This document shows positions 26,125-34,225 of a stretch of 64,000 bases of DNA, one piece after another. Every line of letters starts with the position of its first letter. Within the stretch, counting starts at the first letter, position 1. Both the position numbers and the translations under genes were made by a program. Origin of the DNA: Alphaproteobacteria bacterium (GTDB lineage: Bacteria; Pseudomonadota; Alphaproteobacteria; Rhodobacterales; Rhodobacteraceae); contig JAUIFH010000003.1 of NCBI GenBank assembly GCA_030429495.1, forward strand, positions 1 through 64,000, written 5' to 3'. The notes under the pieces are model-generated. The model was not told the DNA's origin, ran no database searches, and saw nothing but the letters and a program-made list of their open reading frames with translations.

Positions 26125-27281
26125 GTGGCGTCCGGCGCCGGCGGATAGATCGCGATGCCGGTCATCGTCTGGTTCACATGCACCGCGCCGAGCTGTTCGC
26201 CGTAGGTCGAAAAGCCGACCACGTTGTGCTTGCGCAAGAGGTTGGAGATTTGGCCGAACATCTGCTTTTCCTGCGCCTCTATGCGCCGGAGGATACAGTC
26301 GCAGGCGAGGATCGCCTGCGGCGGCCCGTCTTCTGCCAGCCTGGTCAATTCGCGGTCGAGATGCTCGACCATGTTTTCCGGTTCCGCCAGCGTCAGCACC
26401 AGCCCCTCGTCGATGGCCGAAAAGAAGACGAGGTCGCCATTGGGCAGCATCCGCTGGATCGAGCGGACATGGTGCTTGCCGCCGAAACGGACCACGACCG
26501 GATGGGCGGCGAAGGTGAAGGTGGTCAGCTGCGCCGGGTCCTTGCCCAGGATGCGGGCATATTCGAATGCTGCCGGTTCGGCGTTGATCTGATGGACGAT
26601 CCTGTGCGCCGGGTCGGCCTTGGTCACCACCATGCGCCGGTCGGTCGGCCTGAGATGGTCGAGGTTGAAGACCCGTATCGGGCAGCGCGAGCGCACGAAG
26701 GTAAGGACCGCGGCGTTCCGGTGCGCCCGCCCGTCGCCGAAGACGAAGGTTTCGCCGAACCGCGTGCCGTCGCCCGCCGATCCGCCGAACAGCGGCACCG
26801 GGCCGAGGCCGGAGGCGAGGGCCGCGGCGACCTCGTCCTCCTTGATCGACAACCCGTCGACGAGGAGGAACGCAAACTCTCCCGGCCAGTCGGGCTTTTC
26901 GCGGGCAAGGCGCTGGCGGCTGCGGATCAGCCGCCCGATCAGGTCCTCGTCGGCGAGTGCGGAGAGGTCGGGGATCATGATCCGGTCGACCGCGAACAGG
27001 TCGGCGGGAAGCCCGACGGCGATGATCTCGTCCTCGGCATAGCCATCCGATGAAATCTCGCCGGCCGTGCTGCACCCGATCACCGGAACGCCCGGGAAAT
27101 GTGCGGCGGCACGCGCCGGGAGCGTCGCGGGGTCGGACGATGGTGCGGCGAACAGCATGACCAGCGCGAGTGGCGATCCCGCAAGCCCCTCTGACAGCCG
27201 GGTCAGGGCATCCGGGTCGGTTGCGCGCCAATGCGTGCTGCGCATGACCGCCGCTGTCAGCGGCTCTGCCCTGTCGTCCAT
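26121..27281 (-). CDS. FIST domain sensor protein (NosP-like)
   Basis: A 386-residue soluble protein with FIST-N and FIST-C domains. Family marks are GCSTAGEISSDGY near residue 70, FGGSAGDGTRF near 160, and the C-terminal FGQISNLLRKHNVVGFSTYGEQ. ATG 27281 is preceded by GGGAGGAC. FIST proteins bind small ligands, and some bind haem and nitric oxide and regulate a hybrid kinase encoded next to them. This gene lies between the LuxR-type regulator (24-base gap) and the hybrid kinase (ATGA overlap), so the three form one operon read from the promoter near 28041. Confidence 0.9.
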   Translation of the reverse strand: MDDRAEPLTAAVMRSTHWRATDPDALTRLSEGLAGSPLALVMLFAAPSSDPATLPARAAAHFPGVPVIGCSTAGEISSDGYAEDEIIAVGLPADLFAVDRIMIPDLSALADEDLIGRLIRSRQRLAREKPDWPGEFAFLLVDGLSIKEDEVAAALASGLGPVPLFGGSAGDGTRFGETFVFGDGRAHRNAAVLTFVRSRCPIRVFNLDHLRPTDRRMVVTKADPAHRIVHQINAEPAAFEYARILGKDPAQLTTFTFAAHPVVVRFGGKHHVRSIQRMLPNGDLVFFSAIDEGLVLTLAEPENMVEHLDRELTRLAEDGPPQAILACDCILRRIEAQEKQMFGQISNLLRKHNVVGFSTYGEQLGAVHVNQTMTGIAIYPPAPDAT

Positions 27282-27304
27282 TGCGTCCTCCCGTGACGGG
27301 GAGC

Positions 27305-28009
27305 CTAGGCGGGTCCGCCGTTCTCTGGCAAGAGGCTCGCGAAGTTGGCCTCCTGCGCGATCAGAACCGCCTGCGTCCGGCTGTAGACGCCAAGCTTCCG
27401 CATGATCGCGGTCACATGCGCCTTCACGGTGGTCTCTGCGATCGACAGGTCGAAGGCGATCTGCTTGTTGAGCTTTCCGGCACATATCAGTTGCAGGATG
27501 CGCGCCTGCTGCGGCGTCAGAAGGCCAAGCCGTGATATCGCATCCTCCTGCGGGGTCGGTGGGTCGGGCCGGTCGGACTCGTATCCGTCCGGCGTGAAGA
27601 CCTCGCCCCGCCCGAGCGCGGCAAACGCCGCGCGGAATACCTCGCGCTGGCTGTGTTTCGGAACGAAGCCGGATGCCCCGGCCTTCAGCGCGGCGCCGAT
27701 GACCTTCGCGTCGGCAAGCGACGACACGACGACGATCGGCGTGGCGCCGGCCGTGCGATGCAAACGGACAAGCCCGTCCATCCCGTTGACATCGGGCAGG
27801 TTGAGATCGAGGACGATCACATCTGGCCGTGCGCCCGACGCGATCTTCTCCAGCGCTGTGTCGAGCCGGTCGGCGGTGTCGATTTCGGCGATGCCGACGA
27901 AGGCCTTGAGCGTCATGGACAGCGCGTCGCAAAACAGCGGATGGTCGTCCACGATAAGCGCCGAATGCATCGTCACGCCGGTTCCGCGGGGTGGGGGTGT
28001 CATCATCAT
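27305..28009 (-). CDS. LuxR/NarL-family response regulator of alcohol oxidation
   Basis: A 234-residue regulator. The receiver domain has IVDDHP and phospho-acceptor aspartate in VLDLNLPDVNG. The NarL-type helix-turn-helix is in LTPQQARILQLI and KQIAFDLSIAETTVKAHV. It may start at any of three ATG codons at 28003-28009 or at ATG 27970, which begins MHSALIVDD; none has a strong ribosome-binding site. It heads the FIST-kinase operon and resembles the ExaE/AgmR/ErbR type that switches on PQQ ethanol oxidation. I infer that it binds the shared element found at seven promoters of this locus, including its own. Confidence 0.9.
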   Translation of the reverse strand: MMMTPPPRGTGVTMHSALIVDDHPLFCDALSMTLKAFVGIAEIDTADRLDTALEKIASGARPDVIVLDLNLPDVNGMDGLVRLHRTAGATPIVVVSSLADAKVIGAALKAGASGFVPKHSQREVFRAAFAALGRGEVFTPDGYESDRPDPPTPQEDAISRLGLLTPQQARILQLICAGKLNKQIAFDLSIAETTVKAHVTAIMRKLGVYSRTQAVLIAQEANFASLLPENGGPA

Positions 28010-28040
28010 CGGGACCTGCCGGAGCTGCTGTGTTTAAGGA

Positions 28041-28080
28041 GGATAACAAAGCACGCCGTGCCCGTAACTAGCCCAAAGGT
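28041..28080 (-). promoter_or_regulatory. candidate promoter of the regulator-FIST-kinase operon
   Basis: On the minus strand a weak match to the shared element (28068-28080, reading ACCTTTGGGCTAG) lies 21 nt before a -10-like TTATCC at 28041-28046. On the plus strand the same place reads CCCAAAGGTCGAAT, a better match, because the core is near-palindromic. The spacing equals that of six other promoters, suggesting autoregulation. Confidence 0.5.
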
Positions 28081-28090
28081 CGAATATGAA

Positions 28091-28117
28091 ACCGCGCGCC
28101 CCGGAAAGGGCGCGCGG
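28091..28117 (-). terminator. hairpin after the PQQ alcohol dehydrogenase gene
   Basis: A perfect 10-bp GC stem (arms 28092-28101 and 28108-28117) with a six-base loop lies 23 bases past the dehydrogenase stop on the minus strand, followed by GGTTTCAT. The U-run is weak, so termination may be partial. Confidence 0.55.
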
Positions 28118-28139
28118 CGGGCGATCGCGCGGTGGTGGT

Positions 28140-29906
28140 TCAGTTCGCCATCGCAAGCTGTTTCGGCAGCTTGAAGGTCCAGACAAGGCCGCCCTGGTTC
28201 AGGTAGTTGACCTTCTTGGCGACTTCTCCGCCCCAAAGCGGCACCGCGCCGCCCCAGCCAGAGACGATGGAGACGTATTGCTCGCCATCCTGCTCCCAGG
28301 TCACGGGCTGGCCAACGATGCCGGAGCCGGTCTGGAACGACCAGAGCTCCTCGCCCGTCTCGTCGTCAAGTGCCTTGAACTCACCCTCGGGCGTGCCGAA
28401 GAACACGAGGCCGCCGGCGGTGGTCATCACGCCACCCCAGAGCGGCGCGTCGTTCTTGTATTCCCACTTCCATTCGCCGGTCATCGGGTCGATGGCCTTG
28501 AGCGAGCCGATGTGATCCTCGTAGTTCGGCTTGATGGTGAAGCCCGAGCCGAGATAGGCCGCGCCCTTCTTGTAGCTGATCGGCTCGTTCCAGATGTCCA
28601 TGCCCCATTCGTTCGACGGCACGTAGAAAAGGCCGGTCTTCTGGCTGTAGGCCATTGGCATCCAGTTCTTGCCGCCGAGGAACGAGGGCGAGGAGAACAC
28701 AACCTCGCCCTTCGCACCATCCGCGGCCTTCGCCGGATCGCCGGGGCGGTTTTCCTCGTTGTAGATCGGGCGGCCATTTTCGTCGATTCCGGAGGCCCAG
28801 GAGATGTCCTTCACGAAGGGCCAGGCATTCAGGAACTTCCCGTCCTCGCGGTTCAGGACGTAGAAAAAGCCGTTGCGGTCGGCGGTGGCGAATTTCTTTT
28901 TGCCCTCGGCGTCGGTGAAGGCGACCACCTCGTTCACGCCGTCATAGTCCCAGCCTTCGCGCGGTGTGGTCTGGAAATGCCATTTGATCTCGCCGTTCTC
29001 AGGATTGATGCCAAGGCGCGAGGCGGCATAGAGGTTGTCGCCGGTATTACCGTCGACCGGCGTCCCTGCGTTGCGCAGGTGCGAGTTCCAAGGCGCCGGA
29101 TTGCCTGTCCCGAAGACCAGCGTGTCGGTTTCGGCGTCATAAGAGCCGCCAAGCCATGTGGCCCCGCCGCCGGTCTTCCAGAGGTCGCCCGGCCAGGTCG
29201 CGTTCAGCGTCCCGGTCATGGTGCTCTCCTCGCCCTTGTAGGTGCCCATGTGCCCCTCGATCACGGGTCGAGTCCAGACCAGATCGCCGGTTTCGGCGTC
29301 GCGCGCCTGAACCTCGCCGACGATGCCGAATTCGCCACCCGAATTGCCGGTGACGACCAGGCCGTTCACGATCAGCGGGGCTGCCGTGTACGAATAGCCT
29401 TCCTTGTATTCGGCGATCTTCTTGTTCCAGACCACATCGCCGGTCTTGGCGTTCAACGCCACAATCCGCGCATCGAGCGTGCCGAAATAGATCTTGTCCC
29501 CGTAGAGCGCGGCGCCCCGGTTGATCACGTCGCAGCACGGCAGGATGCCTTCGGGCAGACGCGCGTCGAACTGCCAGAGCTCATTGCCGGTATTCACGTC
29601 GATGGCGTAGAGCCGGGAATAGGAACCGGTAATGTACATGATCCCTTCATGGATCAACGGCTGGGTTTCTTGTCCGCGCTGCTTCTCGCCGCCAAGGCTG
29701 AACGCCCATGCCGGCACGAGGTTCTTCACGTTGTCCTTGTTGAGCGTGTCGAGCGGGCTGAAGCGTTGAAGCTGCTGGCCCATGCCGTTGGTCACGATCT
29801 GCGCGGTGTTCGTCTGGTCGTTGGTGATATCGTCCTGCGTGACCTCGGCCCGCGCGACACCGGTCGCGCAAAGGGCAGCGGTCACGGCCAAGATAAAGCG
29901 GTTCAT
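28140..29906 (-). CDS. PQQ-dependent alcohol dehydrogenase, predicted lanthanide type (XoxF/ExaF-like)
   Basis: A 588-residue periplasmic quinoprotein with a signal peptide cut after ARA (residue 20). The adjacent disulfide cysteines are Cys124-Cys125 in [10 protein letters not shown]. Beta-propeller tryptophan-docking repeats such as [13 protein letters not shown] are present. The catalytic aspartate is Asp320 in GWDYDGVNE, and Asp322 is the extra acidic residue that marks lanthanide-dependent enzymes; calcium enzymes have Ala or Ser there. It oxidises a primary alcohol (methanol or ethanol cannot be separated by eye). Start 29906 follows a GGAGGAC site. Its electron acceptor is probably the cytochrome at 35562. 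Confidence 0.92.
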   Translation of the reverse strand: MNRFILAVTAALCATGVARAEVTQDDITNDQTNTAQIVTNGMGQQLQRFSPLDTLNKDNVKNLVPAWAFSLGGEKQRGQETQPLIHEGIMYITGSYSRLYAIDVNTGNELWQFDARLPEGILPCCDVINRGAALYGDKIYFGTLDARIVALNAKTGDVVWNKKIAEYKEGYSYTAAPLIVNGLVVTGNSGGEFGIVGEVQARDAETGDLVWTRPVIEGHMGTYKGEESTMTGTLNATWPGDLWKTGGGATWLGGSYDAETDTLVFGTGNPAPWNSHLRNAGTPVDGNTGDNLYAASRLGINPENGEIKWHFQTTPREGWDYDGVNEVVAFTDAEGKKKFATADRNGFFYVLNREDGKFLNAWPFVKDISWASGIDENGRPIYNEENRPGDPAKAADGAKGEVVFSSPSFLGGKNWMPMAYSQKTGLFYVPSNEWGMDIWNEPISYKKGAAYLGSGFTIKPNYEDHIGSLKAIDPMTGEWKWEYKNDAPLWGGVMTTAGGLVFFGTPEGEFKALDDETGEELWSFQTGSGIVGQPVTWEQDGEQYVSIVSGWGGAVPLWGGEVAKKVNYLNQGGLVWTFKLPKQLAMAN

Positions 29907-29974
29907 CGGCGTCCTCCCTGGATGGTCCGTCGCTGGCCCGGCGAGTGCCGGAGGGCACTGGCGGGGCCGGTGCA

Positions 29975-30014
29975 TTATTCGGCGGGGCCGGGAGGCACGG
30001 TATTGGCCAATGGT
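29975..30014 (-). promoter_or_regulatory. promoter of the PQQ alcohol dehydrogenase
   Basis: The element ACCATTGGCCAAT (minus strand, 30002-30014) matches the locus consensus at 10 of 13 positions. It lies exactly 21 nt before the -10-like GAATAA at 29975-29980. The predicted leader to ATG 29906 is about 60 nt. A larger palindrome overlaps its upstream side. Confidence 0.6.
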
Positions 30015-30028
30015 CGTACGACCTTTGG
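30007..30028. promoter_or_regulatory. 22-bp palindrome upstream of the dehydrogenase
   Basis: A near-perfect palindrome centred at 30017/30018, with arms CCAATGGTCGT and ACGACCTTTGG that differ at one symmetric pair. It adds a second copy of the shared element one helical turn upstream of the promoter-proximal site, between the pqqE stop and the dehydrogenase promoter. Confidence 0.65.
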
Positions 30029-30040
30029 GTCAGTGCCGGA

Positions 30041-31150
30041 TCAGGCCGGGACCGGCGGCTTCGGGCGACGATAGATGAAATCCGGCGCCGCGCCGCCTTC
30101 GCCCTCGGCGGCGAGCAAGGCGTCCAGCGTGGCCCTTCCGGGCGACTTGCGGCAGACCGGGTCGGTCGCCGTGGGATCGCCGAGAACCGCCATCGCCTGA
30201 CAGCGGCAGCCGCCGAAGTCGATGTCGCGGCGGTCGCACGTCTGGCAAAGCTCCGGCATCCAGTCCGTGCCCCGAAACGCCATGAAGGCGGGGCCCTTGT
30301 ACCAGATGTCCACCAGCGCCGAGGTCGCCACGTTCTGGAACGCCAGCCCCGGGATCGTCTGCGCCGCATGGCAGGGCAGCGCCGTCCCGTCCGGCGCGAC
30401 GTTGAGGCCGGTCGATCCCCAGCCGCCCATGCAGGCCTTGGGGAAATCGGCGTAGTAATCGGGCGGCACGAAGTCGATGACCATCCGCCCCTGATGCCGG
30501 TCCCGTGCCTCTGCCACGATCCGTTTTGCCGTATCCACCTGATCGCGCGAAGGCTGGAGCGCGGCGCGGTTCCTCAGAGCCCAGCCCTGGAACTGCACGC
30601 AGGCGACCTCGATCCGCCGCGCACCGAGCGTGAGCGCGAGGTCAAGCGTCGCGGGCAGGTCGTCGAGGTTATGGCGGTGCATGACCGCGTTCAGGGTCAG
30701 CGGGATGCCGAGGTCGGCGATATGGCTCGCAAGCTCCATCTTGCGGTCGAACCCGCCCCTGTAGCCGCCGATCCGGTCGGAGATATCGGCCCTGACGCCC
30801 TGCACCGACAGCTGGATGTGGTCGAGCCCCGCCGCCACCAGCGCCTCAAGCCGGGCGCGGGTCAGGCCGATCCCGGAAGTGATGAGGTTGGTGTAAAGCC
30901 CCGCATCGCGCGCGTGGCGCACCAGGTCCTCAAGGTCGCGGCGCGAGGCGGGTTCGCCGCCCGAAAGATGCAGTTGCAGGACACCCAGCTCTGCCGCCTC
31001 GCGGAAGACCCGCGCCCAGGTCCCGGTCGAAAGCTCCGTCTCCTTCGCCGCCAGCTCCAGCGGGTTCGAGCAATAGGGGCAGGCGAGCGGGCAGCGATGC
31101 GTCAGTTCCGCCAGCATCGCAATCGGGGGATCGACGCGGGGCTCAGCCAT
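30041..31150 (-). CDS. pqqE: PqqE radical SAM enzyme
   Basis: A 369-residue radical SAM protein that forms the Glu-Tyr carbon-carbon bond in the PqqA peptide, the first step of pyrroloquinoline quinone synthesis. The radical SAM cluster motif CPLACPYCS is near residue 20. C-terminal SPASM cysteines for auxiliary clusters are in KACMGGWGS, LPCHAAQ and LCQTCDRRDIDFGGCRC. Its start overlaps pqqD by eight bases. It is the last gene of the pqqABCDE operon. Confidence 0.95.
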   Translation of the reverse strand: MAEPRVDPPIAMLAELTHRCPLACPYCSNPLELAAKETELSTGTWARVFREAAELGVLQLHLSGGEPASRRDLEDLVRHARDAGLYTNLITSGIGLTRARLEALVAAGLDHIQLSVQGVRADISDRIGGYRGGFDRKMELASHIADLGIPLTLNAVMHRHNLDDLPATLDLALTLGARRIEVACVQFQGWALRNRAALQPSRDQVDTAKRIVAEARDRHQGRMVIDFVPPDYYADFPKACMGGWGSTGLNVAPDGTALPCHAAQTIPGLAFQNVATSALVDIWYKGPAFMAFRGTDWMPELCQTCDRRDIDFGGCRCQAMAVLGDPTATDPVCRKSPGRATLDALLAAEGEGGAAPDFIYRRPKPPVPA

Positions 31151-31421
31151 GGGTCACATCCACCAGCCGCTTGTCGGCGAGGCCCTTCAGGAACTCGACG
31201 ACATCCGCGCCGACCTCATCCGCCGGCGCGCCGAAGCGCGCGGCCAGATCGCCCGCGATCTCACCCACCGACCGTTTGCCGTCGACCTCGTTCAGGATCA
31301 CCGCGCCGATCTGGTCGAGCATCAGCGCCGTTTCCGGGCCGAGAAGCACCTCGGCCCGGCGCACCTTGTCGCGGTGAAGCCGCACGCCGCGCGGCAGGAC
31401 AGGGATCGCGGCGGGGGTCAC
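31143..31421 (-). CDS. pqqD: PqqD peptide chaperone
   Basis: A 92-residue protein that binds the PqqA peptide and presents it to PqqE. I choose GTG 31421, which overlaps the pqqC stop as GTGA and gives the usual length; an ATG at 31445 would add eight residues and a larger overlap. Family features are the N-terminal PVLPRGVRLHRDK, LLDQIGAVILNEVDGKRSV-like core (LNEVDGKRSVGEIA) and the C-terminal LADKRLVD. Confidence 0.9.
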   Translation of the reverse strand: MTPAAIPVLPRGVRLHRDKVRRAEVLLGPETALMLDQIGAVILNEVDGKRSVGEIAGDLAARFGAPADEVGADVVEFLKGLADKRLVDVTHG

Positions 31422-32158
31422 GCCAGCCCCTCGCCCGGTTGCCATGCCCCCGGCGGAATGCGACCCGGCGCCACGTAGGCCGAATAGAGCGCGTCGAGCT
31501 GTGCCCAGAGGACATCGGTCTTGAAGGTCAGCGCCGCCGCCGCCGCGTCCTGATCCGCTTGCGTCACGGCATGGTCCAGCACATAGCCAAGCCCGAACTT
31601 CACATCCTTCGGCGCTTCGTCGAGCCTGTGGCGGAAATAGCTGATCGCCTCGGGGCTGGCGAAATCGTAGTGCTCCAGAAGTCCCGCGATCCGGTCGGCA
31701 TGGATCTTCGGCGCGAACAGCTCGGTCAGCGACGAGGCCACCGCCTTCAGCATCGGCTCGTCGCGGACATAGCGGACATAGGCATCGACCGCAAAGCGCG
31801 TCGCGGGCAGGACGCCTTTCGCCGAGGCGACATAGTCCGGGTCGAGCCCCACGGCCGAGGCGAGCTTCAGCCAGCGCGCGATGCCGCCCTCGCGGGTGTC
31901 GGTGCCATCGTGATCCTCGATCCGCGACCGCCAGGCACGGCGCAGCGCGGGGTCCTCGACGCGGCTCAGAAAAGCCGCGTCCTTCATCGGGATGCGGCTT
32001 TGATAATAGTAGCGGTTCACCACCCAGGCGCGGACCTGATCGATGGTGCAGCCGCCGGAATGCAGAAGCGCGTGGAACGGATGGCGGTCGTGGTAACGCT
32101 CGTCCCCGATCCGACGAAGCCGTGCCTCGAAGGCTGCGCGCGTCGTCATCTCGTTCAT
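31418..32158 (-). CDS. pqqC: PqqC pyrroloquinoline-quinone synthase
   Basis: A 246-residue all-helical oxidase catalysing the final ring closure and eight-electron oxidation to PQQ. Family residues are seen in HPFHALLHSG near residue 23, WVVNRYYYQSRIP near 45 and IEDHDGTD near 80. The length is typical. It overlaps pqqB by four bases and pqqD by four. Confidence 0.96.
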   Translation of the reverse strand: MNEMTTRAAFEARLRRIGDERYHDRHPFHALLHSGGCTIDQVRAWVVNRYYYQSRIPMKDAAFLSRVEDPALRRAWRSRIEDHDGTDTREGGIARWLKLASAVGLDPDYVASAKGVLPATRFAVDAYVRYVRDEPMLKAVASSLTELFAPKIHADRIAGLLEHYDFASPEAISYFRHRLDEAPKDVKFGLGYVLDHAVTQADQDAAAAALTFKTDVLWAQLDALYSAYVAPGRIPPGAWQPGEGLA

Positions 32159-33042
32159 AGCCGAACCTCCATTCCGTCGCGGGCGATGGTCCAGCCCGCC
32201 GCCTTCACCGTCGCCGCCTCCGGCCCCTCGGGCTGAAGCGCGGGGTTGGTGTTGTTGATGTGGACGAAGACCTTTCGGCCCCTGACACCTGTCAGCCGGG
32301 CCAGCGACCCCTCCGGCCCGCTCATCGCGATGTGCCCCATCCGCGCGCCCGTCTTGGTTCCCGTCCCCGTCGCCTGCATCTCGTCATTCTCCCAGACCGT
32401 GCCGTCGAACATCAGTAGGTCCGCATCCCCGAGCCGTTCGGCCAGCCAGTCCGGCACGGTGGCGCAACCCGGCACGTAGTAGGCCCGCTTGCCGTTCGCC
32501 GTCAGACACAGGCCAATCGTCTGTTCCCCCATCGCGTCGGTCTCGACCGTCTCGCCTTCAAGAAAGAGCGCGACCTTGCCGGGTACGGCGAAGGGCGTCA
32601 CCTGAAGCCCCGGAACCGGGCTGAACGGCTGGTCGAGCATGATCGGATGCCGGGCGACAAGTTCGGGGTCGAGAACGCCGAAGACCGGATTCGCCGACAG
32701 GACTGACAGAATCTCGGCCGAGGCGTGGACGGCAAAACCCGTCTTCTCCCTCAGCGTCAGAAGCCCGGCGATATGGTCGACATCGGCGTTCGTCAGCACC
32801 ACCGCCTTCACCGGACTGCCCCTCAGACCCGGCGGGTGCAGGGCAGGCGTACGGTCCAGCTGGTCGCGGATGTCGGGCGAGGCGTTCAGCACCACCCAGT
32901 CGCGGCCATCGACGGAAACTGCCACGGACGATTGCGTCATCCGTGGCAGTCGTCCTTCGCGCGCGTCAACGCAGTTCCGGCAGGCGCAGTTCCATTGTGG
33001 AAGCCCGCCGCCGGCACCGGCGCCAAGCACGGTGACCAGCAT
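32155..33042 (-). CDS. pqqB: PqqB metallo-beta-lactamase-fold hydroxylase
   Basis: A 295-residue protein of the MBL fold acting between PqqE and PqqC on the peptide-derived tyrosine moiety. Family marks are the start MLVTVLGAGAGGGLPQWNC, the cysteine pair CACRNC, the metal site TNADVDHIAGLL and the C-terminal HINNTNP. It follows pqqA by seven bases. Confidence 0.96.
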   Translation of the reverse strand: MLVTVLGAGAGGGLPQWNCACRNCVDAREGRLPRMTQSSVAVSVDGRDWVVLNASPDIRDQLDRTPALHPPGLRGSPVKAVVLTNADVDHIAGLLTLREKTGFAVHASAEILSVLSANPVFGVLDPELVARHPIMLDQPFSPVPGLQVTPFAVPGKVALFLEGETVETDAMGEQTIGLCLTANGKRAYYVPGCATVPDWLAERLGDADLLMFDGTVWENDEMQATGTGTKTGARMGHIAMSGPEGSLARLTGVRGRKVFVHINNTNPALQPEGPEAATVKAAGWTIARDGMEVRL

Positions 33043-33049
33043 CAGTCAC

Positions 33050-33145
33050 TCAGAACAGGTCGCGGTCGTCGTCCTCGGCCGGTCCGTACATGTTGATTTC
33101 CATGCCGCAGCGGATTTCGACGGCCTTGGGCTTTGTCCAGCTCAT
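33050..33145 (-). CDS. pqqA: PqqA precursor peptide
   Basis: A 31-residue gene starting ATG 33145 after GGGAGGAC. The peptide reads SWTKPKAVEIRCGMEINMYG in its first part and ends with an acidic DDDRDLF tail. The Glu and Tyr that PqqE cross-links are in the E-x3-Y unit EINMY (Glu16, Tyr20), so the precursor is intact. It is first in the pqqABCDE operon. Confidence 0.95.
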   Translation of the reverse strand: MSWTKPKAVEIRCGMEINMYGPAEDDDRDLF

Positions 33146-33175
33146 TTCAGGTCCTCCCGTGTTGCAGTGTTTCCA

Positions 33176-33215
33176 GACTAGCCCCTCCGGGGCGGCGAGG
33201 GAATTAGACCAAAGC
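33176..33215 (-). promoter_or_regulatory. promoter of pqqABCDE
   Basis: The minus-strand element GCTTTGGTCTAAT at 33203-33215 (9 of 13 matches) is 21 nt before the -10-like CTAGTC at 33176-33181. The nosR-like promoter at 44437 has the same CTAGTC at the same spacing. Confidence 0.62.
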
Positions 33216-33259
33216 ATCGGTTCGACGGCACGCCGCGCATGGAACGGCCGCCCCTGCGC

Positions 33260-34225
33260 TCATGGACGCGTCGCGGCACCCCAGGGGAAGCGACCGACCT
33301 TGATCGTGCGCACCGCTTTGCGCGCGGCGACGTCGATCACGGTCACGTCGCCCGAAACGCCGTTCGTCGTGAACAGCGAAGACTTGTCGGGTGAAAATGC
33401 CATGTGCCAGACGCGCCTCCCGACAAGGATGTAGTCGGTCACCTCTCTGCTTTCGGCGTCAATCACGGCGACATGGTTCGACGGGCCGAGGGCGACGAAG
33501 ACAGTCTTGCCGTCCGGCGTAAACTTGATACCCACCGGCTGGATGCGGTCGTCATGCACGCCGGTGATGGCAAACCGGATCTTTGCCGTCTCGGCCTGTG
33601 TCGCGGTGTCGAAGACGGTGACTGTTCCGCCGATCTCGGAGGATACCCACAACTCGGCCCCGTCGGGTGAAAATTGCGCATCGCGGGGACGTGCATCAAC
33701 CAGAGTATTGGCGATGATCCCATGTGTCGCGGTGTCGATCCAATGCGCCATGTTCGTCGTCTCGGACGTGGTGATGACGATCTTGCCGTCGGGGCTGACG
33801 GCCATCCCCTCTGGCTCGATCCCGACATCGATCTGGGCGACAACCCGGCGCGTCTCGGTATCCACAACGGTCGTGATCGCGTCATCCTCGTTCGCGATCC
33901 ACAGATGGCGGTCGTCGGGATGGAGGACGAACTGCTCCGGGTCCTCGCCAGAGGGCAGGTCGTGAAGGATTTCCCCGGTTTCCGTGTCGATCACCTGAAC
34001 AGCGTCGCTGTCGGAGGCGCAGACATAGGCGCGCGCGTAGTCGCGTGAAAACGTGATGCCGCGCGGGCGTTCGCCGGTGGCGATGGTGCGCACCACCTCC
34101 AGCGTGGCGACGTCGATCACGCTGATCGTGTCGTCCTTTTCGTTGGTGACCCAGATTTCGCCGGCGGTCGCCAGTTGCGCGGCAATCAGGGCGATCAGGG
34201 CTGTCACGGGAAACAGGCGTTTCAA
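33260..34225 (-). CDS. PQQ-catabolism-associated YVTN beta-propeller protein
   Basis: A 321-residue exported protein with a signal peptide (MKRLFPVTALIALIAAQLATA). It is built of seven or so YVTN-type repeats of about 42 residues, such as DTISVIDVATLEVVRTI, VQVIDTETGEI and VTVFDTATQAE. The family accompanies PQQ alcohol dehydrogenase ABC systems, where it is predicted to be periplasmic. Its start overlaps the stop of the upstream binding protein by four bases. The expected ABC ATPase and permease genes do not follow; a pqq operon on its own promoter follows instead. Confidence 0.88.
   Translation of the reverse strand: MKRLFPVTALIALIAAQLATAGEIWVTNEKDDTISVIDVATLEVVRTIATGERPRGITFSRDYARAYVCASDSDAVQVIDTETGEILHDLPSGEDPEQFVLHPDDRHLWIANEDDAITTVVDTETRRVVAQIDVGIEPEGMAVSPDGKIVITTSETTNMAHWIDTATHGIIANTLVDARPRDAQFSPDGAELWVSSEIGGTVTVFDTATQAETAKIRFAITGVHDDRIQPVGIKFTPDGKTVFVALGPSNHVAVIDAESREVTDYILVGRRVWHMAFSPDKSSLFTTNGVSGDVTVIDVAARKAVRTIKVGRFPWGAATRP

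Noticed and set aside
26124-27231. Upstream extension of the hybrid kinase frame through the FIST gene.
   Set aside because: The extension has no domain similarity and overlaps the FIST gene in another frame; the kinase start at 26124 gives the normal ATGA coupling.
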